This document shows positions 9,149 through 19,360 of a stretch of DNA of 64,000 nt, piece after piece. The notes below the pieces were generated by a model that was not told the origin of the DNA, made no database searches, and saw only the letters and a program-made list of their open reading frames with translations. The stretch covers positions 62,001 to 126,000 of the forward strand of contig JACKOB010000007.1 of the NCBI GenBank assembly GCA_024234575.1, in the 5' to 3' direction. The DNA is from Hahellaceae bacterium (GTDB taxonomy: Bacteria; Pseudomonadota; Gammaproteobacteria; Pseudomonadales; Oleiphilaceae). Both the position numbers and the translations under genes were made by a program. Each line of letters begins with the position of its first letter. Position 1 is the first letter of the stretch.

Positions 9149-10399
9149 GTGTCCGCCAATGTAGATAAAAACGAACAAATTCCACCGAAACCCATATTCG
9201 ACAACCTGGAACATCTGGCCAATCCGTTTAATGAAAAGCAGTTTCTCATTCCCAATCAGGATGCCGGTGTAGGATTTTCTGTTGATTACGAATTTGGTTG
9301 GAAGTTTATCTACAGCTACAACGGCAGCTCTTCAACTTTTAACGCCTATCGCAGAGAGATCGAACGCTTATTGCAGTGGTCCTGGATTATTCGGCGCTGT
9401 TCGATTGTTGAATTAAAGCGGCAAGACATCGAAGAATTTATCCGCTTTTGCCAAAAACCTCCATTAGCCTGGATTGGTCTTAAAAACGTTTCTCGCTTCG
9501 TAAATCGCAACGATGAACGCATAATCAATCCGGAATGGCGTCCTTTTGTTGTGAGCACTACAAAGGTAGATTATAAACATGGCCACGAAGCAAATCGTAA
9601 AAAATACACGCTATCCCAGTCTGGATTGCGGGCTATGTTTTCGGTGCTGTCATCTTTCTTCAATTTTATGATTCAGGAAGAAGTTACCGAATCAAACCCG
9701 GTGGTTCTCATCAGGCAAAAAAGTAAATTCTTACAAAAACGCAGCACGAAAACGCCCGTTCGGCGAATCAGTAACCTTCAGTGGGAATTTGTGCTCGAAA
9801 CGGCACAAATTCTTGCTAACAGTAACGAGCGGCACGAGCGCACTTTATTTATTATGAACTGCCTCTACGGCATGTATTTGCGAATATCCGAGCTGGTTGC
9901 TGATGAACGCTCGACACCGGTTATGGGTGATTTTCGCAAAGATATGGATGGTAACTGGTGGCTACATGTTGTTGGTAAAGGCAACAAAAGCAGAATTGTA
10001 ACCGTTTCGGATGATATGCTGGCAGCGCTAAAACGATACCGCCAAGCACTTGATCTAACCCCTTTACCATTCCCCGACGAAACCACGCCATTGGTGCCCA
10101 AAAATCTGGGTAATGGACCTGTGACCAGTACCCGGCAAATACGCGCGATTGTGCAGCAATGCTTCGATCTTTCCTTCGAAAGAATGCGTGCAGAAGGATT
10201 GGATAATGAAGCGGCAGAGTTAGAAGCCGCAACAGTGCACTGGTTGCGCCATACGGGTATATCCGAAGATGTCAAAGTGCGCCCTCGTGAGCATGTGCGT
10301 GATGATGCCGGTCACGCCTCGATGCACACCACCGACCGCTATATTGATAGCGACCTGCGTGAGCGGCACTCTTCTGGCAAGAATAAAAAAATTGGTTGA
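9149..10399 (+). CDS. Site-specific tyrosine recombinase/integrase
   Basis: A 416-residue phage-integrase family protein starting at GTG 9149. An N-terminal SAM-like core-binding domain spans about residues 40-190. The catalytic domain has the full set: Arg in YLRISELV (about 243), Lys in VGKGNKSR (about 276), HWLRHTG (about 363), His in GHASMHTT and Tyr in DRYID (about 397). Sequence and size differ from the paired recombinases at the island start, so this is a second, independent mobility gene. It probably belonged to another integrated element or an integron-like insertion. No attachment repeat could be identified. Confidence 0.88.
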   Translation: MSANVDKNEQIPPKPIFDNLEHLANPFNEKQFLIPNQDAGVGFSVDYEFGWKFIYSYNGSSSTFNAYRREIERLLQWSWIIRRCSIVELKRQDIEEFIRFCQKPPLAWIGLKNVSRFVNRNDERIINPEWRPFVVSTTKVDYKHGHEANRKKYTLSQSGLRAMFSVLSSFFNFMIQEEVTESNPVVLIRQKSKFLQKRSTKTPVRRISNLQWEFVLETAQILANSNERHERTLFIMNCLYGMYLRISELVADERSTPVMGDFRKDMDGNWWLHVVGKGNKSRIVTVSDDMLAALKRYRQALDLTPLPFPDETTPLVPKNLGNGPVTSTRQIRAIVQQCFDLSFERMRAEGLDNEAAELEAATVHWLRHTGISEDVKVRPREHVRDDAGHASMHTTDRYIDSDLRERHSSGKNKKIG

Positions 10400-10562
10400 C
10401 GGGTTTTTATCGCGGTTGTACTGGCGCAGAAATGGCGTTAAAGCGCCCTGCTTTACCAGATTGGAATAAGTTTGTTTGTGTTTGTCAAAGCACTGTCAGC
10501 GTCTGGATTTGTATACCTCTTTAGATATTCAATACTGCAAGAAGATCCCCCCACCATGGCAC

Positions 10563-10853
10563 TTAGCCATGCAGTACTTTCAAGGCATATTCCGGGTCAG
10601 CCTCTACTAAGCGCAATAACGAGCGCGCTGCTCCAGTGGGATCACGACGCCCCTGTTCCCAGTTCTCAAACGTTCGTTTGGACACCCCCAAAATCATGGC
10701 AAATTTCTCTTGAGGTACTCCTAAACGCTCACGAATAGCCTTGACTTCAGGATCAGGGTATTTAAAGCCTCGACTGGCTTTCTCTTGGCCTTTGACGATC
10801 TGATCCATTTCCTGAACACTGGCCATCAATTCATTAAACATATTCGTTTCCAT
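10563..10853 (-). CDS. NadS/HigA-type antitoxin-like HTH protein without an obvious toxin
   Basis: The ATG at 10853 is chosen because GAGGTGG precedes it; a longer frame to 10934 lacks such a site. The 96-residue product begins METNMFNELMASVQEMDQI and carries a C-terminal HTH (about residues 40-75: VKAIRERLGVPQEKFAMILGVSKRTFENWEQGRR). This matches the NadS-like antitoxins of type II toxin-antitoxin pairs, which repress their own operon. The toxin gene that normally precedes it is not recognisable in the 300 bases upstream, so the system appears decayed or orphaned. Confidence 0.7.
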   Translation of the reverse strand: METNMFNELMASVQEMDQIVKGQEKASRGFKYPDPEVKAIRERLGVPQEKFAMILGVSKRTFENWEQGRRDPTGAARSLLRLVEADPEYALKVLHG

Positions 10854-11177
10854 TACTGCCACCTCTCGACGATTGCCTTTAACTGTCTCAACTGATACTG
10901 GAATAGCTAAAATAGATTCGACACCATTTCTCATGCGAAGGAGATTTCGCCGCCGGCTTCATGGCTCTGAATCGCATGAGGGAAGGCTTTGGTACAGCTT
11001 TCGGCAGCAACGGCGCGCTGGGCAACCAAGCTCATTAGCACATAACTCATCAAAACGTAGCTCGCGATCAACAGTAGACTCCTTAAGAGACTACGTTGCC
11101 TAAAGTCCGTGCTGCCATGCTCTACCAGGAATCTAATCACATACTGCTCACTTGTTTAATTAGACGAATACTCGTTT
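10854..11177. other. Short debris region upstream of the antitoxin
   Basis: A 69-codon minus-strand frame (10931-11140) with one hydrophobic stretch is the only open frame. It has no recognisable family and no good ribosome site. It could be the decayed partner of the antitoxin, but nothing supports this beyond position. Confidence 0.25.
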
Positions 11178-11759
11178 TTAGTAGCTGATATCTACGTTCT
11201 TCCGGGCATTTTGCGATGCTTCTGCAACCGCCTGCTTCATCATGATGGGTGCCAGTCGTTTTCTGATATTGGCACTGACCTCTGCTAATGGTTTGATCGC
11301 GCCCGGAGTGACTTCCAGTACTTTGATGATCCTAATAGTTTGTTTCACATCAATGTCGGAAATCCGTGGTGCAGAGTCAGTGGCTTTAAATGCCTTTTCG
11401 GGAACTATTTTTTCAAGCAATGCTCTAATATCATCCGAAAGCAGCCCTGGTCGGGCCTTGGCTGTTTGATGTTTGATGGGTAATTGGTTTTTGATCAGCT
11501 TTTTTTCCAACGCTTTCCAATCGTTGGCAGTTTTCGCACTGGCCAGCGCACTCAGAACCTTTTGGCGTTGATCATCAGTCAACTCGCCGTAGCTTGTTAG
11601 CACTTCGAACTGGTATTGAGGTTCTTCCGCAAATTCCTGCGAGTTTTCCTGATAGTAGATTTTGACCATATCATTCGATACCGGCTGAATATCCGCATGT
11701 TCTGCCAGATAGCTCTTCACCAGTAACTCCTCCCGGTGCGCGGCGACTCGCTTATCCAA
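11178..11759 (-). pseudogene. 5'-truncated peptidyl-prolyl isomerase of the periplasmic PpiC/SurA type
   Basis: The 193-codon frame starts MDKRVAAHREELLVKSYLA, which looks like the middle of a periplasmic parvulin-type chaperone rather than an N-terminus. No signal peptide is present. The remainder (YYQENSQEFAEEPQYQFEVLTSYG, KPLAEVSANIRKRLAPIM) is typical of the C-terminal part of such PPIases. I infer a remnant cut at its 5' end near 11760. The family assignment is by resemblance and not secure. Confidence 0.5.
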
Positions 11760-12044
11760 GCTATGACGGCAATTCGATAAACCTGCGAAAAAGCCTTCAA
11801 ATCGTATGATAAATAATTCGGTTCAGCGTATGACTGGATTTTGGTGCGCTACAATTATTACCACGCTGAATCACGTGCTGAAGGATACCCAAAGGGCATA
11901 TACGGGGGAATCTTGCCATGGCTGCATCCTTGTAACCATTGATTCGTTTATTAGTAGGTTTAAGAGTTTAACCAAGAAATCATATTAACAAAAGTTTCAT
12001 CTGACCCCACTTAGGCACCGACCCTGAGCACGGAAGATCAGTGG
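11760..12044. other. Gene-free junction between two gene fragments
   Basis: Nothing coding is recognised. Near 12000-12030 there is CTGACCCCACTTAGGCACC, which resembles the CTGACCCC end of transposase-associated elements elsewhere in the island but has no partner. It may be a relic of the event that truncated both neighbours. Confidence 0.3.
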
Positions 12045-12422
12045 ATGATTTTCTTCAGGGAAGCCAAAAGCTGGACGGAGCTACCTGCCCAATTGAATAC
12101 ACCAGAACTGAGGCAAGCCATGGCCACGTTGCAGCGATTTTCTGAAAAAGAACAAGCCTATCACCTGTATCAAGCACGGGAAAATGCCATTCGGGAAGAA
12201 AAAACCCAGCAGGCGCTACTCGAAGAGGCGCTGGCGAAGCATGCGGAAGCGGTGAGGAAACAGGAAGAAGAGCGCCGAGCTAAAGAAGCTGCGTTAGCAA
12301 ATCAGGAAGTAGAGCGCAAGGCCAAAGAAGAAGAACGCGGCGCCAAAGAGGTAGCTATACGCGAACAAGATCGATTGCGGGAGCTGCTTAAAAAATCTGG
12401 CATTGACCCGGATGCCTCTTAG
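12045..12422 (+). pseudogene. C-terminal remnant of an Rpn-family (PD-(D/E)XK) recombination-promoting nuclease
   Basis: The 125-codon frame begins FFREAKSWTELPAQL and continues ELRQAMATLQRFSEKEQAYHLYQAR, the usual C-terminal helical part of Rpn/PDDEXK_2 transposase-like nucleases. A long charged coiled coil of A/E/K/R heptads follows (residues about 55-115). The N-terminal nuclease domain is missing, so this is a fragment. It is the only plus-strand gene-like frame between the PPIase remnant and the toxin locus. Confidence 0.55.
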
Positions 12423-12540
12423 TCCACAATATTCAATCTGGTCGCACCCCAGCCCGGCAATCTGGGTGTTCGACCGGAAAGAAGTTCTGTTTGCTCCGGT
12501 ATTCTATTGCTCGCGAAACACCATTAACGTAAAAATGCCC

Positions 12541-14031
12541 CTATTCGACGTACTCCGCTATCAACTGCGTGGGTTGTTTCTTATTTGTGCACGAAAAAAA
12601 ACCTTCTTTTTCAATCCATTTATCAAAACGCTTTTCCATAATATGGAGATGCTCGTTCACAACATCAGCACTTTTATCGCAGCCGGAGTATACAAACCGT
12701 ATGATGCCATTAAAATTTTCTGCTGGCTTTCTATCAGCAAAGCTCATACCCATGTAATTATAACTATGCCATTGGGCGTAATCTCTGGTATATATTTCTC
12801 CGAAGCGAAGAGCGTCATCAAGGCTATTGGTTTTCATTCGAATCACGAACTCTAGCTCTTCCTTGTTTTCCGCCGAAGGCTGAAACTCCGCCACCATTTC
12901 TGGCTCTTTTTCAAATTCAACAGGTGAATCAAGGTCGTTTGGATCAATTTCTAATACAGGCCATTGCGCCACATACTGGGTTTTATTGTGAATGGTAAAG
13001 TACTGTTTGCCGGTCGTGGTATCGCGGAAATTATGTTCTTTGGGGTAATACCCTTCTGGCATGTCGATACGGCGAACTTGTTCAAGGGTATTCACGTCAT
13101 AGGCCAGAATCACTGCATCATCGTACTGGGTATAGTAGATAAACTTGTCATCAATCGTGATCGTGGGTTTTAAATCACGATTAAACGGTGTTGATGTTTT
13201 TGTATCGAGGGTCTGCTTGATTTCGCCCGTTTCAGGATTAATCAGGAAGATTTCGTTCAATGAAACGGCGTAGAGAATGTCACCGACAAGCTCGTAACCA
13301 TCCATTGAATTGGGCATATCTATTTGCCAAACAACTGAACCGTCAGCATCATTAAGGCCGTATAACTTACCACCTGAGCAGGTGTATTTAGCGCGACCAT
13401 CAACTATATTTCGCTCTTCGTTTTCTGGGCCGATAAACACTATAACAGTGTTTAGATATTTTTTAGGCCGCTGAGCAAGTAAGCCGGTTTTACCGTCAGA
13501 CATTACCCATAGTGTCTTTAACTGAGAATCTATTTTTAGAAATTCTCTTTTACTCAAGTCAAACCCATAAAAATGATCTTCGATGAAATCACATAAAAAC
13601 AGCCCAACTTCTTTTGTTAAAAACTGACTATTTTCTGTATCAAAAACAGCTAGGGAGTAGCTTCTTTTTTTGGCCACTCCCCCAATTATTGAAGCAAACT
13701 TAGTCTTTGAATTTGTATTTAAGTTATTCAAGATGCAGTTCAGTTGCTCTGGTTTTAAATCTAATTTTTGAACTGCGTTATCCGCATCGAGTATCTGTAT
13801 TCCTTCTTTGCCGATGGGAGGCACTGCCGACTTAAACTGTTTTACGGAGCTCACCTCAAACTCGTGCCCTAAATATGTAAAACTTTGTTCATAGATTGGA
13901 GAAACACCGAAATACAACACAAATAATTGACCAGATTCAAACTTCAAGTGGCACTCTTTATTAAACCACACTAGGCTTTGCGAATCTTTTTTCTTAATAG
14001 TTAGAGCCACAATCGCTTTATAAAATTTCAT
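12541..14031 (-). CDS. Beta-propeller (PQQ-like repeat) protein, candidate immunity protein of the 1713-residue toxin
   Basis: A 496-residue protein with no signal peptide. Residues about 200-330 contain PQQ/WD-like blade repeats (GGKLYGLNDADGSVVWQIDM, GDILYAVSLNEIFLINPETGEI, DDAVILAYDVNTLEQVRRIDM). The N-terminal 130 residues and the C-terminal 110 residues are unrecognised. Its ATG (14031) lies one base after the toxin stop (TAACATG), so the two are almost certainly translated together. A gene placed directly after a polymorphic-toxin nuclease domain is normally its immunity gene. A full propeller in that position is unusual and is therefore an inference to be tested. No T run or hairpin follows. 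Confidence 0.6.
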   Translation of the reverse strand: MKFYKAIVALTIKKKDSQSLVWFNKECHLKFESGQLFVLYFGVSPIYEQSFTYLGHEFEVSSVKQFKSAVPPIGKEGIQILDADNAVQKLDLKPEQLNCILNNLNTNSKTKFASIIGGVAKKRSYSLAVFDTENSQFLTKEVGLFLCDFIEDHFYGFDLSKREFLKIDSQLKTLWVMSDGKTGLLAQRPKKYLNTVIVFIGPENEERNIVDGRAKYTCSGGKLYGLNDADGSVVWQIDMPNSMDGYELVGDILYAVSLNEIFLINPETGEIKQTLDTKTSTPFNRDLKPTITIDDKFIYYTQYDDAVILAYDVNTLEQVRRIDMPEGYYPKEHNFRDTTTGKQYFTIHNKTQYVAQWPVLEIDPNDLDSPVEFEKEPEMVAEFQPSAENKEELEFVIRMKTNSLDDALRFGEIYTRDYAQWHSYNYMGMSFADRKPAENFNGIIRFVYSGCDKSADVVNEHLHIMEKRFDKWIEKEGFFSCTNKKQPTQLIAEYVE

Positions 14032-14032
14032 G

Positions 14033-17000
14033 TTATTTACTTATATTTCCAAAATCGTAGATTTGAACAAATTTCTGGCCATCAGACCCACTCCCTCTCA
14101 TATCTTCCTTTAATTTCGTAACTCTATTATCCCATGCAATTTTTTCCGCAATTGGTAATTCGTCTAAGTTTTCTATCCCAAACTCTAAGGCCAGTGCGCC
14201 TTCGTGATCATCAATCAACTCATCAATTTTATCGATAATCTTGTTTTCCATATCACCCTTAGTAAGCCCACTCTCAATAACATCCGGCGTAAACATCCAT
14301 TGCTGACCAGTATTGCCCTCCTTCATGTAGCGAAGCAAATCAGTATACAACTGCCCAACTTCTTGAGCCGCCTCTTCTGCCGCTTCACCCCCTGATTTGG
14401 GGGTTTTAGACATGGCGGCAGCCAGATTGGCCTTCCAAGTCTTTGAAGACCAGTTTTTAAATTCGATATTGATGATTTTTTTAACACCATCAACCTCAAT
14501 TTCAACTTGTATATCGATTCGACGCCCGGCGAATTTCGTTCCAGAGAGCATCTCCAGTGGATCAGCAATGGCTTCGATTTTTAAAACCTTATGCTTTGTT
14601 CCCTTTAGCATGTCCGCAACGGTTAACACATGAGCAATATTACCTTTGGTGATCGGGAACCCAATTTTGTTGTCGAATGTGTTGATTAATCCCGCCAGTG
14701 CTTTTTGAGCTTCGGGTGTCAAATTTTTAAGCGGCAGGTCCGCAAAGGCATTGATAAACTCGGTTTCGTCAAACGACGCTTTGGGCACGCCTATCGTGTA
14801 GCCTTCATGTTTGGCAAATTTATTGACTGTGTTCGAACCACCAAGCTCCCCCACCGTAATAAACGCACGCAAAACATCCATGTCGTTGGCGACCGCTGGA
14901 AATTTGTAATTCGGGTCATCAACCAGCTTTATAAATCGGTCTAGTTGATCGTTGAATTTTGGCGCAAGTGCTGTGTAGTCGGGAATGTCTGGCCAGTAAA
15001 TATCCACGCCGTCTAATAGTTTGGTAAGCTGGGCGACGAATTTACCTTCTGCCTTCGCAGTGATGGCATGCGCTTCCGAAATCAAAAACCTAAGCCAATC
15101 AGGAAACCGCGCTTGATTCTGTGCTATTAAATCAGCCTCAAGTCTTTTCGTATAACGGTCAAACCAAACGACTATATTATCCAGTGCCTTGCCTGAGCTA
15201 ATCGTGTGCGCTAAAAACGAGAATAAACGAGGCTCTGAATCATATATTAGGGCTAACGAACTTCCAATTTCGAGCAATGGCGCCATCAACTTAACCGCAT
15301 CCATCTTTTGCGCCGCATCAGTCGCCGGGTTATCCATAATCTTACCCAGCTTTTGAGCGATAAATCGACCGGCGGTTTTTCCGGCAACACCGACTTTTTT
15401 AAGTAATTTTGCCACTGCTTTTGCTGTAGCCACGAATGCCGTGGCTACCACGCCAGCCGTTTGCCCTGCCCCAGGAATCAATTGGCTCGCCGAGGCAATT
15501 AATCCAATCGAGGACAATTGTGCGGTTAATTCATCATAGTCATCCTGCGTGCCAGTCAGATGCCCCAGGTGATAGTGCCACGACTGAAGCAGGATATCCC
15601 TCAAATCACCCACTGCCAACATGCTGGTTATAAAGTCACAGGCAGCACCAACCGCACTGCTGTTACTGCCTGTTAAAGCTGCATCCAAACAATTTAAAAT
15701 GACAATCGAATTTTGCTTCTGTTGTTTTAATACGGCATAAACGGCTTCCAGCGTTTCTCTTTTCACCAAGGCAACGGCGGCTTCTCCAAACCCTTTACTG
15801 GTTTCATAGGCTATTTTGGCTTCTTCAACATGCGGTTTGAAAAAGCATTCGAGCAACATTGTCATGTATTGATCAGCCATGCGAATAGTCGCGTCATCAG
15901 CGTTCGGATCTATGGGGGAATAGCTCGATTCGCAGCCGGATTTAACCGTCCCCGCATAGGCATTCGGGACGAGAATATTTCCTATTTGTGCGAGAAATGT
16001 TTTTTTCTCATAGGGTCGGGTGTAGGCAACCAGAGCAGGTCTGGCGGTTAGGGAAAATTTTGCCTTCCCATCGGCATCCGCTGTGGTGCTTTGTTCAAAG
16101 GTACCGTCGGCATAGGTAATTTTGGCTTCACCTTGCCAGTCAAATATCTTCAAGCCCGTTATATTTAAACCATTCAACTGATTATCCAGCGCAATTTTTA
16201 TCGCATAGCTTTCTGACTTGGGCGCGACTAAAGGGTTTGCCAAATCGGCACTTATTACTTCGTCGTCAACACCGAACCTTAACTTGCCTTTATATAAATG
16301 CGCGGCTATTTGGTGCCAATTTCCTGGTTTGATTGGGCTCGGATGTTTAATTTCCTGGTGTGCACTTTCCTGCATCGCGATTAGTGACAAAGACTTATCG
16401 GGGTTCAGTTTTATCTGTAGGCCATAGTCATCCCAATCCACAAGTGTCGATGCGGATGTCATGTTGCTCATATCAGGAATCTTTATCCAAAAATTCACGC
16501 CAGCTTGCGATAAGTTTGATGTTCTTTCATGCTCTGGAATCTCTATAAACGACTCTTCAGATGCCACCTTGTTGAACTGCCAGCTTAAATTGAACTTTTT
16601 AAGTGAAGATCCTGCCATACTGACATTGTTAGACACCCCATCAATTCCGCTCGATATATCAAAAACGGAACCCTCCGTATTTTGTCCCAGGTCGGTGTTA
16701 AAATCCTGAAGGGCATAGAGTGGTGGCTCAAATATGTTGACCAAGGTTGATGTGACATCTTCGAATGGGTCAGCGGGAATATTCAGGTCGGTCGTGCTGC
16801 TATAATCAAGCGAAGCGCCATTGCCCAAATCAATACTGCCAGCCCCATTGGTGACCAATACGTTATTAGTTAAATATGCGCCCTGGCCAACGACATTAAA
16901 ATCTTGCGACAGTACTCGTTTTGTTCCGGAAACTTTTGCTGATAGCTGGGCGAACCCACGATATTGGCCACTACTATAGGGAATCGTTGTTTTACTAGAT

Positions 17001-19174
17001 GAATCGAGTATGACTTGAGGGTTAGCAATCTCGCCTCTGTGCACCGCAACATCTAAGGCTAAACCTTCAAGATTACCGTAACTGCTCGTCGCTTGGAGAG
17101 TGAAATTGACCGATTTATTCAACTGGACATTGTGTAAGTCAGGAAACGACAATTCAACATCATGCACTTCGACCGTTTCTTGAATCGAAGCATTTCCAAC
17201 AGCGATGATTACCTGATTATTTCCTGCAATACTATTGCCCGTAAATTTGATTGTTGCCTTTCCGTTAATGATTTCTTTATCACCACTGATGTCTAATTCA
17301 GACGCTAACACCAGAAACTTTGTACCATCCTGGACTTTATTCCCGAACGCATCTTTGACGGAAATCGTCCACGAAACTTCACCTAAACCACCAATAACGG
17401 TTTTTCCTGTTTTGCTATCAACATTTATGGTGGAGGCCACGCCAGGTAGTATCTTATACGTAGTGCTATAAAACTTGTTGGGGCTGCTACCTAAACGGCC
17501 AAAAACAGTTGATGTCGTATCGGCAACCGTTGGTAAATACAAAGCAGTGCTGTAACTTCCCGTTGTGCTAGTCGTAGAACTTGGGGTGACGGTTCCGGAG
17601 CCTTTTACATCCCACAGAAGATGTTCATAAAGTGGATTATCACCACCTTTTTGCAAGAATGCGTTCACTGAAACAGGTGATTCAGCGGCCGCATCAGCGG
17701 TTATTTCGATGGTGTTATAGGTGTCACTAAGTGAGCTATTTCTACCGGGGAATAAACTAATATGACCAAAGGCATACTCCCACAACACATTCCCCACATC
17801 CTTATTGGTATACAGCCGGATAGTCAGAAAATCTTCCGCATCCAAACTCGCCAGATGCTCTAAATTGGCAAACTCCAGCTTGTCTTTCTCATTGATCTTG
17901 GCCCGTAGCTCTTGCTCCCCTATGGCAAAAATAAGTTCTTTCTCTTCGCCGGTATTAAAGTAATCCACCGGGGTGTATTTGCTAATATCCAGGTTGTAGA
18001 GAATTTCTATCAGGTCATCGGATGAGGTAATGATCGGTTGCGTTGCCTTGAGGATGTCTTCACCGTCGGTAGCGTCTTTTTCATAGCGATTGATCTTGTC
18101 GATACTGAGATCATACAGGCTGTATTGAAACTCTGGGCGGTACACCCATTGGTAAATTGGGGCTGGCTTTTCGAAGCTCTGGCCAGGGTTTTCTTCTTTC
18201 AGTTGGCGATAGGTTTGCCGCTGGGCCTCGGTAGTTTTCTCATCGAATACCGGCACCATAAAAGGCACAAACCGGTCTGGTCGGGCTTTTAATTTACCAT
18301 CGTGTACGCCGGTAGAATCGAAGTTGGCTGATTTCGCAGCGCTGCCGAAGATGGGTTTACCCGTGGCAGGTTCACCGCTGACCTGGATGTAAAAGTGCTG
18401 ATTAGAGTTGGCGCCATTGGGTAACTGGATAATTTGCAGGTGTTTGCCCGGTTTAATCGGGAACTGTGCCACGCCAACGTTGCTGCCACTGACGATCTGG
18501 TTATCGCCACTAAGAAACGCGACGCGGCCGGTATAGCCATAGTCGGATGAGGCGGTGTCTGTCGACACAGGGAAATCTGTGCCATCCGGTTTTAACCATT
18601 CGGTACTCAAGGCGATCAGGTTATCTGACGAAAGAGCAGCCCCTTCGTAGCCAATGATCTGGTCTTTGATAATGGTGCCTTTGCGCAACCCTTCGTTGAT
18701 GTTGTATTTGCGATCCACCCAGATCTTTAAGTTGGGGGGTTGTAGTTTGATGGGGGCAATGTCCCAAGAAAGATCACGCCCTAAACCAGCGTCACTGCCT
18801 GCCGCCTGCATGGTGGTTTGCACACTGCCCATATAACCGGTGGCTCGGTTGATGGCAATCAGCTCTACCCTATCACCAGGTTTCAGGTGATCTGCCTGTC
18901 GTTGATGTAATTCGGGGTTGATACCGCTTTTGGCTTGCCAGTCGCCAAAATTCAGCTCGTTGACGTAGGTGCCTTTTATGCGGCGGAAGAGATCGCCATA
19001 GTAGCCACGCATATAGGTATGATAAAAAAAGCGACTGGTTTGTGCACTGGCGCCGAGTTCATCACTGTATTGCCAGTCATCCGGGGCCAGTCCCAAACGT
19101 TCTGAGATGAGTTTGCCATCAGACAAACGAAATACGTACAGATACGCCGTTCTTTTGCTTGCTCGCCTAGCCAA
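14033..19174 (-). CDS. 5'-truncated giant polymorphic toxin with C-terminal PD-(D/E)XK nuclease
   Basis: A 1713-codon frame. Its first possible start is a TTG at 19174, which lies inside a transposase remnant, so the original N-terminus and any secretion signal are lost. Visible parts: an unrecognised beta-rich N-terminal half; a Big_1/invasin-like Ig domain at about residues 580-675; a LamG/concanavalin-like domain at about 865-1010 (FNLSWQFNKV to NITGLKIFDW); an alanine/glycine-rich helical region at about 1200-1290; and a C-terminal module with RRIDIQVEIEVDG followed by INIEFKNW (about 1550-1575), matching the D...E-x-K core of PD-(D/E)XK nucleases. The candidate immunity gene follows after one base. 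Delivery route is unknown; no T6SS, CDI or Rhs signature was seen. Confidence 0.7.
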   Translation of the reverse strand: MARRASKRTAYLYVFRLSDGKLISERLGLAPDDWQYSDELGASAQTSRFFYHTYMRGYYGDLFRRIKGTYVNELNFGDWQAKSGINPELHQRQADHLKPGDRVELIAINRATGYMGSVQTTMQAAGSDAGLGRDLSWDIAPIKLQPPNLKIWVDRKYNINEGLRKGTIIKDQIIGYEGAALSSDNLIALSTEWLKPDGTDFPVSTDTASSDYGYTGRVAFLSGDNQIVSGSNVGVAQFPIKPGKHLQIIQLPNGANSNQHFYIQVSGEPATGKPIFGSAAKSANFDSTGVHDGKLKARPDRFVPFMVPVFDEKTTEAQRQTYRQLKEENPGQSFEKPAPIYQWVYRPEFQYSLYDLSIDKINRYEKDATDGEDILKATQPIITSSDDLIEILYNLDISKYTPVDYFNTGEEKELIFAIGEQELRAKINEKDKLEFANLEHLASLDAEDFLTIRLYTNKDVGNVLWEYAFGHISLFPGRNSSLSDTYNTIEITADAAAESPVSVNAFLQKGGDNPLYEHLLWDVKGSGTVTPSSTTSTTGSYSTALYLPTVADTTSTVFGRLGSSPNKFYSTTYKILPGVASTINVDSKTGKTVIGGLGEVSWTISVKDAFGNKVQDGTKFLVLASELDISGDKEIINGKATIKFTGNSIAGNNQVIIAVGNASIQETVEVHDVELSFPDLHNVQLNKSVNFTLQATSSYGNLEGLALDVAVHRGEIANPQVILDSSSKTTIPYSSGQYRGFAQLSAKVSGTKRVLSQDFNVVGQGAYLTNNVLVTNGAGSIDLGNGASLDYSSTTDLNIPADPFEDVTSTLVNIFEPPLYALQDFNTDLGQNTEGSVFDISSGIDGVSNNVSMAGSSLKKFNLSWQFNKVASEESFIEIPEHERTSNLSQAGVNFWIKIPDMSNMTSASTLVDWDDYGLQIKLNPDKSLSLIAMQESAHQEIKHPSPIKPGNWHQIAAHLYKGKLRFGVDDEVISADLANPLVAPKSESYAIKIALDNQLNGLNITGLKIFDWQGEAKITYADGTFEQSTTADADGKAKFSLTARPALVAYTRPYEKKTFLAQIGNILVPNAYAGTVKSGCESSYSPIDPNADDATIRMADQYMTMLLECFFKPHVEEAKIAYETSKGFGEAAVALVKRETLEAVYAVLKQQKQNSIVILNCLDAALTGSNSSAVGAACDFITSMLAVGDLRDILLQSWHYHLGHLTGTQDDYDELTAQLSSIGLIASASQLIPGAGQTAGVVATAFVATAKAVAKLLKKVGVAGKTAGRFIAQKLGKIMDNPATDAAQKMDAVKLMAPLLEIGSSLALIYDSEPRLFSFLAHTISSGKALDNIVVWFDRYTKRLEADLIAQNQARFPDWLRFLISEAHAITAKAEGKFVAQLTKLLDGVDIYWPDIPDYTALAPKFNDQLDRFIKLVDDPNYKFPAVANDMDVLRAFITVGELGGSNTVNKFAKHEGYTIGVPKASFDETEFINAFADLPLKNLTPEAQKALAGLINTFDNKIGFPITKGNIAHVLTVADMLKGTKHKVLKIEAIADPLEMLSGTKFAGRRIDIQVEIEVDGVKKIINIEFKNWSSKTWKANLAAAMSKTPKSGGEAAEEAAQEVGQLYTDLLRYMKEGNTGQQWMFTPDVIESGLTKGDMENKIIDKIDELIDDHEGALALEFGIENLDELPIAEKIAWDNRVTKLKEDMRGSGSDGQKFVQIYDFGNISK

Positions 19175-19287
19175 TGGGCATAGGCTGCGAAATCTTCATC
19201 ACTCGCGAAACAAGCTTGCCGGTTTGTTCCCCTTTGAATGATATGTTGTGGTATGCCAGGAGGGCATAATCGCGGTAATCGAGACAT
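19141..19287 (-). pseudogene. 5' remnant of a REP-associated (Y1/HUH) transposase gene fused to the toxin frame
   Basis: The first 46 or so codons (MSRLPRLCPPGIPQHIIQRG to AHWLGEQAKE) match the complete transposases at 24410 and 29533. Similarity then fades near 19140 after a 2-base deletion in a T run. The catalytic HUH motif is absent. The toxin frame begins inside this remnant in another reading frame. This marks a recombination junction and not a functional transposase. Confidence 0.8.
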
Positions 19288-19360
19288 TTATCATCCTTGA
19301 TACGTTGTCTAAAAAGACAAAGTCTACTCCTCTTCAATCAGGAGTAAAGGCCACTTTATT

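Noticed and set aside
12403..12855. 150-codon plus-strand frame
   Set aside because: It runs antisense to the beta-propeller gene and has composition of a shadow frame.
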